Below are positions 48,379-58,075 of a stretch of 64,000 nucleotides of DNA, piece by piece; the stretch's first letter is position 1; each line of letters opens with the position of its first letter. The notes beneath the pieces are model-generated. The model made no database searches and was not told the DNA's origin. It saw only the letters and a list, made by a program, of their open reading frames with translations. The position numbers were made by a program, and so were the translations under genes. The DNA comes from Siphonodentalium dalli. Lineage: Eukaryota; Mollusca; Scaphopoda; Gadilida; Siphonodentaliidae. The stretch is taken from NCBI GenBank assembly GCA_032622095.1, contig CP136067.1:75978705-76042704 (forward strand). The letters are read 5' to 3'.

Positions 48379-48543
48379 CGAATGGACAAAATCTGTTACA
48401 GGTGGCTATTATTCCATTCATGCTGCCTCATGAGCATACTAACGATCATTCAAACACGACCTACACACGTGTACAATGATTGCGATAGAGATCCAAAGTT
48501 GACATAAATGATTTTTCACACTAAGCCACATAACTCAACAAAC

Positions 48544-49296
48544 GAAAGTGTCAATGACACTGTAGTTCAACTTGGAGAAGGGATAATATCATACGTTATG
48601 TACAGTCAATGGAGCGATAAGGAATCCGGAAAGTTTAAATACTTAACTAATACTAGAGGTCAACTCGGAGAGCCATATTGGGATCAATCGGATGAAAAAT
48701 ATTGGCAATAGGGTTTAGTGATGCAAAGAGTAAAATCCAAGATGATTGCTTGCAGCCATGTTTTTGAATGAAAATCATTCAATTTCGATAGCTCCCATCA
48801 AAACATGCTGTCAAATTCAAAAATGATTTTTTTTTTTAATTGGATAAAATTTAATAGATACCATCTAGAAGTCACCCGGAATATTATTATGAAGTTTGGG
48901 ATGATTCATAAGAAAAAATTGGGTTGTAGGGCATGCCAAAGGATTTAGTCTTACAAAGAGTAGTAGCAATGTTTTTCATCGAAATCGTTCAAATATAATA
49001 CATGTAGCTCCCATTTAGAGGGGATCCTAAACATGCATTAAATTTTCAAAACATTTCTCCAATAAATGTGGGCTGCAGGGTGTGTCGATGGATTCAAAAT
49101 TGAAATCCAAGATGGCTGCTGGCACCGTGTTTTAAAAAAAATTCGGGAAAAGAATTTATATCTCCCATCTAGAGGTCACCATGAAGTTCCATATGAATTC
49201 TTGGGATGATCGGATGAGGGATGCGGCCTGTATGGTGTGCCAAAGGACGCCAACCCATGACAATAGCTCAAACTTGACAAGGTCAAGTTAAGCTAA
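48544..49296 (+). mobile_element. T1 element, copy 6
   Basis: The left end is GAAAGTGTCAATGACACTGT then AGTTCAACTTGG. The right end is CAATAGCTCAAACTTGACAA then GGTCAAGTTAAGCTA. About four diverged units. It is followed immediately by an F3 element. Confidence 0.7.
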
Positions 49297-49979
49297 ATAA
49301 AAGGTCAGCCGACCACAGTGTCCCCCCAAAACGTGGCAAGTCGATGCCGCTCTGTTAAAGAAATTTTAAAAAATGTTGAAAGGGTTAATAATTCCGTAAA
49401 GAAAATAATTTTTCCGTCATCGATATACATGTTGCACATCTCCAATATGTGGGTAACAATACTCTGAAGTTTCAACTATCTATGATCAAAACTGTAGGTG
49501 GAGTTGATTACACCATGAAGGTACCCTCATACAGAAAATTATAAAAAATGTTGAAATTTTCTAAGTTGAAAAGGGTTAATAACTCCGTTAAAAAAAAAAT
49601 TCCGTTATCTATATACATCTTGCACATCTCCAATATGTGGGTAACAATACTCTGAAGTTTCAAATATCTACGATCAAAACTGTAGGAGGAGTTGATTACA
49701 CCATGAAGATCATACAGATCAATTCGAAAAGAGTTAATAACTCTGTCAAAAAATATTTTTTCCGTCATCTATATACATGTTGCACATCTTCAATATATGG
49801 GCAACAATATTCTGAAGTTTCAAATCTCTGGGATGAAATCTGTAGGAGGAGATGATTACACCATGAAGGTACTAAAAAGTGTGATGGACGAACGGACGGA
49901 TGGATGGACGAACGGATGGACGAACGGATGGACGGAGCCCATTTCTATAGTCCGCCGAAGATAAATTTTTCGGGGGACA
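49297..49979 (+). mobile_element. F3 element, copy 2
   Basis: The left end is AAAAGGTCAGCCGACCACAG then TGTCCCCCC; the right end is TTCGGGGGACA. Three to four units of ~170 bp contain TGTTGCACATCTCCAATATG and AACTGTAGGAGGAGTTGATT. The microsatellite here is (GGACGAACGGAT)n at about 49883-49935. Same layout as 21650-22444. Confidence 0.72.
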
Positions 49980-50123
49980 AAAATAAATGGACAATAACAT
50001 GTTGTTTGTAAATTGCCTTGCATCATGGTGGTTCATAAACATACGAAAGATCATTCAAATCCGACAACCAATGACTAAAAGATATAGAGCTCCAAAGTTC
50101 AATTGAACAAAACCTATTTCTAA

Positions 50124-50240
50124 TAAAAGTGTCAATGACACTGTAGCTCAACTTGGAGAGGGGATAACGTCACACATTACAATCAAATAAGGAATGCAGA
50201 AAGTTTAAATGTTTAAGTAATACCAGATGGCAACCCGAAA
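50124..50240 (+). repeat. T1 left-end fragment
   Basis: AAAAGTGTCAATGACACTGT then AGCTCAACTTGGAGAGG starts it. It breaks off within about 115 bp without internal repeats or right end. Confidence 0.6.
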
Positions 50241-50394
50241 TATGAAGTTTGTTTATAGACGAAAATTCATTCAGATGTCGTGTTTGAAATAGTATGATCT
50301 GTTTGGTTGAAATTTTCGATAATTTTAGTTGAATGCTACATTCTTTCAGTGAGCAAAATGCCTTGTTACTCACTTGTCCTTTTGATTCACTGAG

Positions 50395-50658
50395 ATGAGC
50401 TCACAATATGTAATTAACGACAAACCCCTCGGGCTGGGAGTCCCAGGATACATTCGAGGTGGAGGCTGGATTATGGTAGGAACTTGGAATATATCTGATG
50501 CGGAAGAGATATCTTATTACACTGGCCTTTCAGATCCAGATACACATTTAAAAACCTGGATTGCACCATTTAGTATAACATTAGTAGTTACTATTGCTGA
50601 ATTAGCAAAGCCAAAGGAACTTTGGCAATATTTGCAATTAGAGCAAAGGTGCAGGTAG
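50395..50658 (+). CDS. unrecognised 87-codon open frame, possible exon
   Basis: The frame starts ATGAGC and reads MSSQYVINDKPLGLGVPGYI, then RGGGWIMVGTWNISD, a polar stretch, and WIAPFSITLVVTIAEL. The composition is protein-like and free of the repeats around it. It lies in SPTY2D1 intron 2 on the opposite strand, 142 bp from exon 2. An acceptor-like TTGATTCACTGAG precedes the ATG, and GTGCAG|GTAGAG, just before the stop, could be a donor. I recognise no family. It could be an exon of an antisense gene, a retrocopy, a mobile-element fragment, or chance. Confidence 0.3.
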   Translation: MSSQYVINDKPLGLGVPGYIRGGGWIMVGTWNISDAEEISYYTGLSDPDTHLKTWIAPFSITLVVTIAELAKPKELWQYLQLEQRCR

Positions 50659-50799
50659 AGTTTCCATTTTCTTGTGATATTTGAAAATACTGAGAACCAT
50701 AACTAACATCTCAGAGACCCTGGGATCCAAAATAAATATTACAAGATACAGCAAAAAAGTGAAATTAATCACTTCATTGTTAGCGAAATCAAACGTTAC

Positions 50800-50941
50800 T
50801 TTTATCAGTTTTATGTTTTTCTTCTCTCTCTTTTTCTTCAAAGACTTTCTTCAGGAATTCTGATCTGACCTTCTTCTTATCCTTCGTGGCTCCATCATTT
50901 CTCACTTTTGGGAGCTCTGAAGAATATCTCCTCACATTGTT
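50800..50941 (-). CDS. SPTY2D1: SPT2 homologue, exon 2 (N-terminal block)
   Basis: The exon is 142 nt (47 codons plus 1 nt) and begins in phase 0 after a TTTGTAG acceptor. It reads NNVRRYSSELPK and continues as a Lys/Glu-rich helix with KKVFEEKEREEK. Vertebrate SPT2 has NNVPKRYSL followed by a similar charged helix just after its first ~15 residues. The donor reads AAAA|GTAACG, and the leftover A joins the AA that opens exon 3 to make a Lys codon, so the phase agrees. Because the exon starts at the third or so residue block of the family, one short upstream exon with the initiator Met must exist. I could not find it on the minus strand between here and 64000, though a 40-60 nt exon is easy to miss. 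Confidence 0.9.
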
Positions 50942-51304
50942 CTACAAAGAATGTAATCATTTTAAGATATACTGGTACCTACATGTAGAGATAATCAGTG
51001 TTAATTTAGAGGATAAATATGTTCTCTCAAATTACGCTTGATGCAATTTAATCACAGAATTCTAATATCGTCTTCGATTTGTGAATCAGGCTGCTCAGCT
51101 GGTCTGGAGCATTCAATTTGATCACAAAATTATATGATTTGTGTATCAGACTGCCAGTTCATCTTGATTTGATCACAAAACACCTACTGACGTTTGGGAC
51201 ATCTGTAAAGTGATATATATAGATTAGACCATATAATAATTACCAGAGGATTACCAGATCATATCTTGTCTACATCATAGTTGTTGGAAATTATTAATAA
51301 AATC
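50942..51304. other. SPTY2D1 intron 1 or 5' region, nothing recognised
   Basis: Short near-duplicate phrases occur (TTTGATCACAAAAT at 51117 and TTTGATCACAAAAC at 51168). No gene. Confidence 0.35.
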
Positions 51305-52110
51305 TGACAAAAAAACAAGAGCTAGGCTGTCGTCTGGTGCATACCCCCATGTGGCATACTGCCTAGTGTGGGCATATATATGACCTACCGGTATGGCTGA
51401 GATACTCAGACAGATGGACAAAAAAATCTACATTTTCATATAAACAAATATGAATAACTCTAGAACAAAAAACCTGAACAAAACGATTGAACACTCCAAT
51501 GAATTGTCCTCACAGTGGTGAACATCAATACCAAATTTCATTAAGATCCGACAAGAGACTGACAAAAATACAAACATTTCCAGATAAACAAAGATGAACA
51601 ACTCCAGAACGGTAAAAGAATATTTGAACACTCATCTGAATGTCCTCATAGTGGTGAACATCCATACCAAATTTCATTCAGATCTGACTTGTGAGTGAGA
51701 TATCTGCTTGTACGAACGTAAAACCAACCTTTCCAGATAAACAAAGATGAACAACTCTAGAACGGAAATCCCAGACAAAATGATTTAACTCTCCATTGAA
51801 TGTCCTCATAGTAGACAACATCCAAACCAGATTTCATTCAGATCTGATAACCAGTGGTGGAAATATCTGCTCGGACAACACCAAAAAAATATTTCAGATC
51901 AACAAAGATGATAACCTCTAGAATGGAAAACCCAAACAAAATGATTGAACATTCCATTGAATGTCCTCAAAGCAGTGAACATGCATACCAAATTTCAGTG
52001 AGATATCTACCCGGATAGACGCAGGATGGGACGCATTATCACGCATATATTTTCTGCGGTGAAAGCCGTCTAAATGACAGGAAATAAAATATTGAAAGCT
52101 GACATTTAGT
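51305..52110 (+). repeat. F4 repeat, about five units
   Basis: Units of about 136-162 bp contain CAGATAAACAAAGATGAACA, CATTGAATGTCCTCATAGTG and CATACCAAATTTCATTCAGA (positions 51531, 51667, 51829 and 51989 for the last word or variants). Same family as 19060-19440. Confidence 0.75.
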
Positions 52111-52318
52111 CCTATTAGGGACATTTAATCATGTTTCATCGAAAATATGTACAGTGGATACATTACTATTTGATTCCACTTGTATGCATTAATTTATTCA
52201 TTTAAACCATCCAAAATGCCAAATGAAACAATTTTGATGTGAGAGTTAAATTATTCATACGTCGCTAAGACAGCAACGCCGTGAGGTGAAAGGTCACATT
52301 GCGCATAGTCCTTTCTTA

Positions 52319-52945
52319 TCTCATATATATTTTGAAGACCTCTGTTTGTTTGTTTGTTTGTCTGTCTGTCTGTCTGTCATTTATACAAATCTACGATTCT
52401 CGACCGATCGGGACGAAACTTGGTACGTGTGTGTAGTTTGACCAGGCGGTGAACGTTGTCGTATTGGCGAGCCCGTGCGGCGCCCGCTTCGCGCATGCGC
52501 AGACGAGATCTCGGAAACGGGTGGAGCTATCGACTTGAAATTTGCTATGTGAATGTATCTTGCCCCGGATACGAATTTTATCGGGTCGCCGAGCCCGTGC
52601 AACACCAGCTTCGCGCATGCGCAGACGAGATCTCGGAAACGGGTGGAGCTATCGACTTGAAATTTGCTATGTGAATGTATCTTGCCCCGGATACGAATTT
52701 TATCGGGTCACCGAGCCCGTGCGACGCCAGCTTCGCGCATGCGCAGATCTCGGAAACGGGTGGAGCTATCGACTTGAAATTTGCTATGTGAATGTATCTT
52801 GCCCCGGATACGAATTGTATCGGGTCGCCGAGCCCGTGCGACGCCAGCTTCGCGCATGCGCAGACCAGATCTCGGAAATGAGTGGTGCTATCGACTTGAA
52901 ATTTGGTTTTTGAATAGCCCGGACAACGTCGGGCTCATCGGCTAG
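52319..52945 (+). mobile_element. Helitron-like copy H1
   Basis: It starts TCTCATATATATTTTGAAGA after an A and ends in the hairpin AGCCCGGACAACGTCGGGCT, six bases, then CTAG before a T. TC start, 3' hairpin, CTRR end and A|T target are Helitron signs. Inside are a TGTTTGTC microsatellite and four ~122-bp units. No Rep-helicase is present, so it is non-autonomous. Confidence 0.82.
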
Positions 52946-53491
52946 TCTATAATATATTTTGAAGACCTCTGTCTGTTTGTATGTACATGTATGTTTGTCT
53001 GTCATTGATACAAATCTACGATTCTCGACCGATCGGGACGAAACTTGGTACGTGTGTGTAGTTTGACCAGGCGGTGGACGTTGTCGTATTGGCGAGCCCG
53101 TGCGGCGCCCGTGCAGCGCATGCGCAGACGAGATCTCGGAAACGGGTGGAGCTATCGACTTGAAATTTGCTATGTGAATGTATCTTGCCCCGGATACGAA
53201 TTTTATCGGGTCGCCGAGCCCGTGCGACGCCAGCTTCGTGCATGCGCAGACGAGATCTCGGAAACGGGTGGAGCTATCGACTTGAAATTTGGTATGTGAA
53301 TGTATCTTGCCCCGGACACGAATTTTATCGGGTCGCCGAGCCCGTGCGACGCCAGCTTCGCGCATGCACATACGAGATCTCGGAAACGGGTGGAGCTGTC
53401 GCATGCGCAGACCAGATCTCAGAAACGGTGGAGCTATCGACTTGAAATTTGGTTTTTGAATAGCCCGGACAACGTCGGGCTCATCGGCTAG
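52946..53491 (+). mobile_element. Helitron-like copy H2
   Basis: It starts TCTATAATATATTTTGAAGA directly at the CTAG of H1 and ends with the same hairpin and CTAG. Three ~122-bp units, the last two shortened by internal deletions. Confidence 0.82.
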
Positions 53492-54426
53492 TCTCATATA
53501 TATTTTGAAGACCTCTGTTTGTCTGTCTGTTTGTCCTTTATAGAATCGAAAACGGGTTGACCGATCATGACCAAACTTCCTATCCAAAGGTAAAATCCCA
53601 CGGGAATCGTCGACGTCGCATTTTGGAGAAGCCCAGAGCACCCATTCTCCACTCTCAGTCACAAAAAACGGCACTGCGGTGGTTAATCAAGTGATAATTT
53701 AATGAGCGTTTGTTTTTGACGCATCGCTATAAAGAGCGTTTGTTTACCATTCAACATTATTAGCATCTGCAGAGAGATATACGGGAATAATACTTTTGAG
53801 TAGTTTCCTATGCGGGGAGATTTATTGGATGCCATTGTAATTGCCTCAAAGTGTTCAGCATCATTGTTATAGTATGTATGACACTTAGGTCAGGGCTTAG
53901 GGGGGGTAGTTAGTGTGGATATAGGCATAATGCTTCTCAGAAATCCTGGTTACAAACCAACACTCACAATTTCGTCTTTTGCATCAGATACCAACACCTC
54001 GACCGATCGGGATGAAACTTGGTACGTGTGTGTAGTTTGACCAGGTGGTCGTCGTTTTCGTATTGGCGAGCCCATGCGACGCCCGTGCAGCGCATGCGCA
54101 GACGAGCTCTCGGAAACGGGTGGAGCTATCGACTTGAAATTTAGTATGTGAATGTATCTTGCCCCGGATACGAATTTTATCGGGTCGCCGAGGCCGTGCG
54201 ACGCCAGCTTCGCGCATGCGCAGACCAGATCTCGGAAGCGGGTGGAGCTATCGACTTGAAATTTGCTATGTGAATGTATCTTGCCCCGGATACAAATTTT
54301 ATCGGGTCGCCGAGCCGTGCGACGCCAGCTTCGCGCATGCGCAGACCAGATCTCGGAAACGGGTGGAGCTATCGACTTGAAATTTGGTTTTTGAATAGCC
54401 CAGACAACGTCGGGCTCATCGGCTAG
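53492..54426 (+). mobile_element. Helitron-like copy H3
   Basis: It starts TCTCATATATATTTTGAAGA at the end of H2 and ends at hairpin AGCCCAGACAACGTCGGGCT and CTAG. It has a longer 5' part (CGAAAACGGGTTGACCGATC) and three ~122-bp units. Confidence 0.82.
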
Positions 54427-54936
54427 TCTCATATATATTTTGAAGGCCTCTGTTTGTCTGTCTGTCCTTTATAGAATCGAAAACGGGTTGACCGATCGAG
54501 ACCAAACTTCCTATCCAAAGGTAAAATCCCACAGACACCATCGGCGTCGCGTTTTGGAGAAGCTCAGACCACCCATTCTCCACTCTCAGTCACAAAAAAC
54601 GGCACTGCGGTGGTTAATCAAGTGATAATTTAATGAGCATTTGTTTTTGACGCATCGCTATAAAGAGCGTTTGTTTACCATTCAACATTATTAGCATCTG
54701 CAGAGAGATATACGGGAACAATACTTTTGAGTGGTTAGACGAGATCTCGGAAACGGGTGGAGCTATCGACTTGAAATTTGCTATGTAAATGTATCTTGCC
54801 CCGGATACAAATTTTATCGGGTCGCCGAGCCCGTGCGACGCCAGCTTCGCGCATACCAGATCTCGGAAACGGGTGGAGCTATCGACTTGAAATTTGGTTT
54901 TTGAATAGCCCGGACAATGTCGGGCTCATCGGCTAG
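54427..54936 (+). mobile_element. Helitron-like copy H4
   Basis: It starts TCTCATATATATTTTGAAGG and ends hairpin AGCCCGGACAATGTCGGGCT and CTAG. About 1.5 internal units. The 5' half is nearly identical to that of H3. Confidence 0.82.
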
Positions 54937-56250
54937 TCTATACTATATATTTTGAGACTTCGTATATATGTATGTATGTACTTCATAGAATCCAAAACGC
55001 GTGTACAGATTGAGCTCAAACTTCCTATGTAAGTGTCAAATCCCACCGACACGACCGTGGTCGCAGTTTAGAGAAGCTCAGAGCACCCGTTCTCCAATCT
55101 CAAATCACCGCAAAGGCACGGCGTGGGTTAATCAAGTGATTATTTAATGAGCGTTTGTTTTTGACGCATCTCTATAAAGAGCGTCTGTTTGCCATTCAAC
55201 GTTATTTGCATCTGCAGAGAGATATACGGAACATACATTTTTAAAAACATTTGTTTCTGACCAACCCTGCGAGCACGGATGGCGCGCTTTGTTTTTACAG
55301 TATATAGTTATATACCGAAATCATCCCAGATAATCACGAATATAGCATCAGATTTCTCCCCAGATATACCGTTATAAAGCTACTGGAATCTGCCAATCTA
55401 CGGGAAATTCCAGGGAATGCCGATTGAGCTCAAACTTGCTACCCACGGGAAGTGTCATATATATGAGTGTGTCCTTTATAGACTCGAACCGATTGAGCTC
55501 AAACTTGCTAAATAAGAAAATAGCCCCCAAGCCGTAAATATCAACAACAACGATATTGCTACCTACGGGGAGCAACGTTATTAGCATCTGCAGAATTATG
55601 CAGAGAGAAAGTGCTTTCCTATTTTTAGAACGCAACACATGTTTACGTCGCGTTGGTGATTGAGGTTCACAACGGGGTTAATTGACTGTCCGCTCTTTGC
55701 GACGATGAGGTTCACGGCGGGGACTATTGACCAACACAATTTCGTCTTTTGCATCAGATACCAACACCTCGACCGATCGGGACGAAACTTGGTACGTGAG
55801 TGTAGTTTGACCAGGTGGTCGTCGCTGTCGTATTGGCGAGACCGTGCGACGCCCGTGCAGCGCATGCGCAGACGAGATATCGGAAACGGGTGGAGCTATC
55901 GACTTGAAATTTGGTATGTGAATGTATCTTGCGCCGGGTACAAATTTTATCGGATCGCTGAGCCCGTGCGACGCCCGTGCAGCGCATGCGCAGACGAGAT
56001 CTCGGAAACGGGTGGAGCTATCGACTTGAAATTTGCTATGTGAATGTATCTTGCGTCGGGTACAAATTTTATCGGGTCGCCGAGTCCGTGCGACGCCAGC
56101 TTCGCGCATGTGCAGACCAGATCTCGGAAACGGGTGGAGCTACCGGGTACAAATTTTACTTATTGAAACGCGTGGAGCTAAAAATTAAAAAAAAATATTT
56201 AAAAAATGTCATGTTTCGGACAAGCCGCCGGTGGCGGGCTAACCTGCTAG
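54937..56250 (+). mobile_element. Helitron-like copy H5 (subfamily 2)
   Basis: It starts TCTATACTATATATTTTGAG and ends with a different hairpin, AGCCGCCGGTGGCGGGCT, then AACCTG and CTAG. The 5' part is a new sequence; the middle has two ~122-bp units shared with H1-H4. So two subfamilies with different 3' hairpins are joined. Confidence 0.78.
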
Positions 56251-57113
56251 TCTACTATATATTTTGAGACTTCCGTATATATGTATATATGTGTGTGTAT
56301 ATACTTTATAGAATCGAAAACGCCTGCACCGATTGAGAAGACCAAACTTCCTATCTAAGGGTAAAATCCCATGGGAATGGTCCACGTCGCATTTTGGACA
56401 AGCTCTGAGCACTCATTCTCCACTCCCAATCATCAAAATCACCGCAAACGGCACTTCGGGGGTTAGGCATCAACGATCTTTATATTAACCATATTTGGAG
56501 TTGTTAACCGACTAACGCTCTTTATCGCCATCGACGTTGCTAAACGGTTACCCATGCATACGAAACTACGGACGCAAAACGCGAAATGCATTTATCTCGA
56601 TTAAAAAGGCAGAATTAACGTGTTGTGTGATTATTATGTCTGTCGTTCCTAGGAACGGGGGGAAATTTTCAATCACACCTCTTTTAGGGACGGGTACTGC
56701 GTGTTGTGTGAAAACAAAAAATGCGTGTTGTGTGATTCTTATGTCTGTCGTTCCTAAGCACGTGGGGGGAATTTTCATCGGGTCAGTTTTTCCACCCAAT
56801 GTACCTTAAATCATACCTCTTTTAGGAACGGGTACTGTGTGTTGTGTGATTCTTATGTCTTCTTCACCGTAATCGGGTAAAATAAGGTCTATTCGGGTAA
56901 AATATTGAAAAACCAAAAATTAAATTAAAAAATTAGTCCAAAAAATTAATTCAAAAATCCAGTAAATTAAAAATGCACAATTAACTCATGTTATAAACAA
57001 AAAATTAATATTAACTCATTGAAAAAAAAAAATTTAAATTCAAAAATTAATTCAAAAAATTAAAAGTTGTCATGTTTCTGACGAACGGCGCCAGTGGCGG
57101 GCTATCCTGCTAG
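56251..57113 (+). mobile_element. Helitron-like copy H6 (subfamily 2)
   Basis: It starts TCTACTATATATTTTGAGAC and ends GGCGCCAGTGGCGGGCTATC then CTGCTAG. It lacks the 122-bp units and instead repeats GCGTGTTGTGTGATTCTTAT three times with GTTCCTAGGAACGGGG-type palindromes. Confidence 0.75.
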
Positions 57114-57690
57114 TCTACTATATATTTTGAGAACTACGTATATAAATATATGTGTGTATATATATATATACTTTATAGAATCGAAAAACAGCTGCACCGA
57201 TCGAGACCAAACTTCCACGGGAATGGTTGTCGCGCCGTTTTGGAGAAGCTCCGAGCACCTGTTCTCCACTTCCAGTCACAAAAACGGCACTGTGGGGTTA
57301 ATCGCGTTGATAGTTAAAGAGCGTTCGTATCCGCAGTGTCATTGATAAAGAGCGTATGCGTGTAGTGTTCTTCGTACGTCTGGGTCCAGACATGAGCGTG
57401 TTGTGTGATTCTTACGTACTTAGGGCTTCCTAGGAACGGGGGAGATGTTCATCAGGTCAGTTTTTCCACCCGAGGTGATCTTCATCTTGAAACGGGTACC
57501 CACAAATGATATATATATGTGTGTGTCCTTTATAGACTCGAACCGATTGAGCTCAAACTTGCTACCTACGGGAAGTGTCATGGACGGGTTAAATTGTGAC
57601 CCCGACCTGACCTTGAAAATGATCAATTCAAGGTCAAATCGGGTCAAATTGTAAAACAAAAAAGTTAATTAAAAAATTAACTGACAAGCT
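57114..57690 (+). mobile_element. Helitron-like copy H7, 3' end missing
   Basis: It starts TCTACTATATATTTTGAGAA at the end of H6 and resembles H5/H6 internally (GAACCGATTGAGCTCAAACT). No hairpin and CTAG terminus was found before unrelated sequence begins near 57690. Confidence 0.6.
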
Positions 57691-58075
57691 TGAGATCAGC
57701 AGGTGCTGCCAACTTTCGGAATGACTCCCATACTTCTCTATCTCGTTCTGTTAAACTGGGGGATCGTCTGCTCTTCAAGAGACTGTGTCATGATGCGACC
57801 ACTCTGGCACTAGTCCAAGTAGTGGCAGTCTGGGGGAGGACTTGGGGAGTAGTGTAACGGCTGCTGTGTAAATATAGGTGACTAGGCCGAGGACATCTCT
57901 AATCAAGAGCTCTATATCTCTTGGTCACAGTCATTAGACGCTTTGTGTGATCACCGAAGTTAAGCAACATCGAGTTCGGTTTGTCCTTGGGTGATTGACA
58001 TGGGATCTGGGAGCTGCCAACTTTTGGTGCACTTCTCTCTCTCGTCTCAGTCTGTTAGTAGTTACATGTACATAT
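57691..58075 (+). ncRNA. 5S rRNA-derived repeats (SINE3-like or 5S pseudogenes)
   Basis: At about 57953-58012 the sequence GATCACCGAAGTTAAGCAAC, then a spacer and GTCCTTGGGTGATTGACATGGG, follows the internal A-box to C-box region of animal 5S rRNA, with several changes. The body after it, GAGCTGCCAACTTTTGGTG ... CTCTCTCGTCTCAGTCTGTTA, also occurs at 57702-57760 in diverged form (GTGCTGCCAACTTTCGG ... CTCTATCTCGTTCTGTTA). A 5S-like head joined to a shared non-5S body fits a 5S-derived SINE better than a functional 5S gene. Confidence 0.6.

Larger units (their letters stand above)
18857..50941 (-). other. SPTY2D1: SPT2 homologue gene (histone chaperone), exons 2-6
   Basis: This is the extent of the recognisable coding part of the SPT2 gene. 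Five exons join in phase through GT-AG introns of about 4.1, 21.6, 1.5 and 2.5 kb, giving about 780 residues plus a stop. The order of conserved blocks matches animal SPT2: an NNV..RYS block, a basic linker, a Ser/Lys/His-rich middle, an FADILRKASEQ...RPMT block, an acidic DSELDDFIDDE stretch, an IRSIFGYDKRKY motif, and the C-terminal H3-H4 binding helices. Known SPT2 proteins keep H3-H4 tetramers on DNA during transcription in the nucleus. The first coding exon (expected to resemble MDFREIL-type N-termini, ending in phase 0) was not found. The introns hold nearly all the repeats described at 21-50 kb. Confidence 0.93.

Noticed and set aside
52784-53674. 296-codon frame on the minus strand, and several other long frames to 56.1 kb
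   Set aside because: They are translations of the ~122-bp Helitron units, open in several frames on both strands, with no start or family resemblance.
56537-56809. 90-codon frame rich in CCVI repeats
   Set aside because: It results from a threefold GCGTGTTGTGTGATT repeat inside Helitron copy H6.
57951-58012. functional 5S rRNA gene
   Set aside because: There are several changes in conserved internal promoter positions, no complete 5S ends, and the flanking body is shared with another repeat copy.
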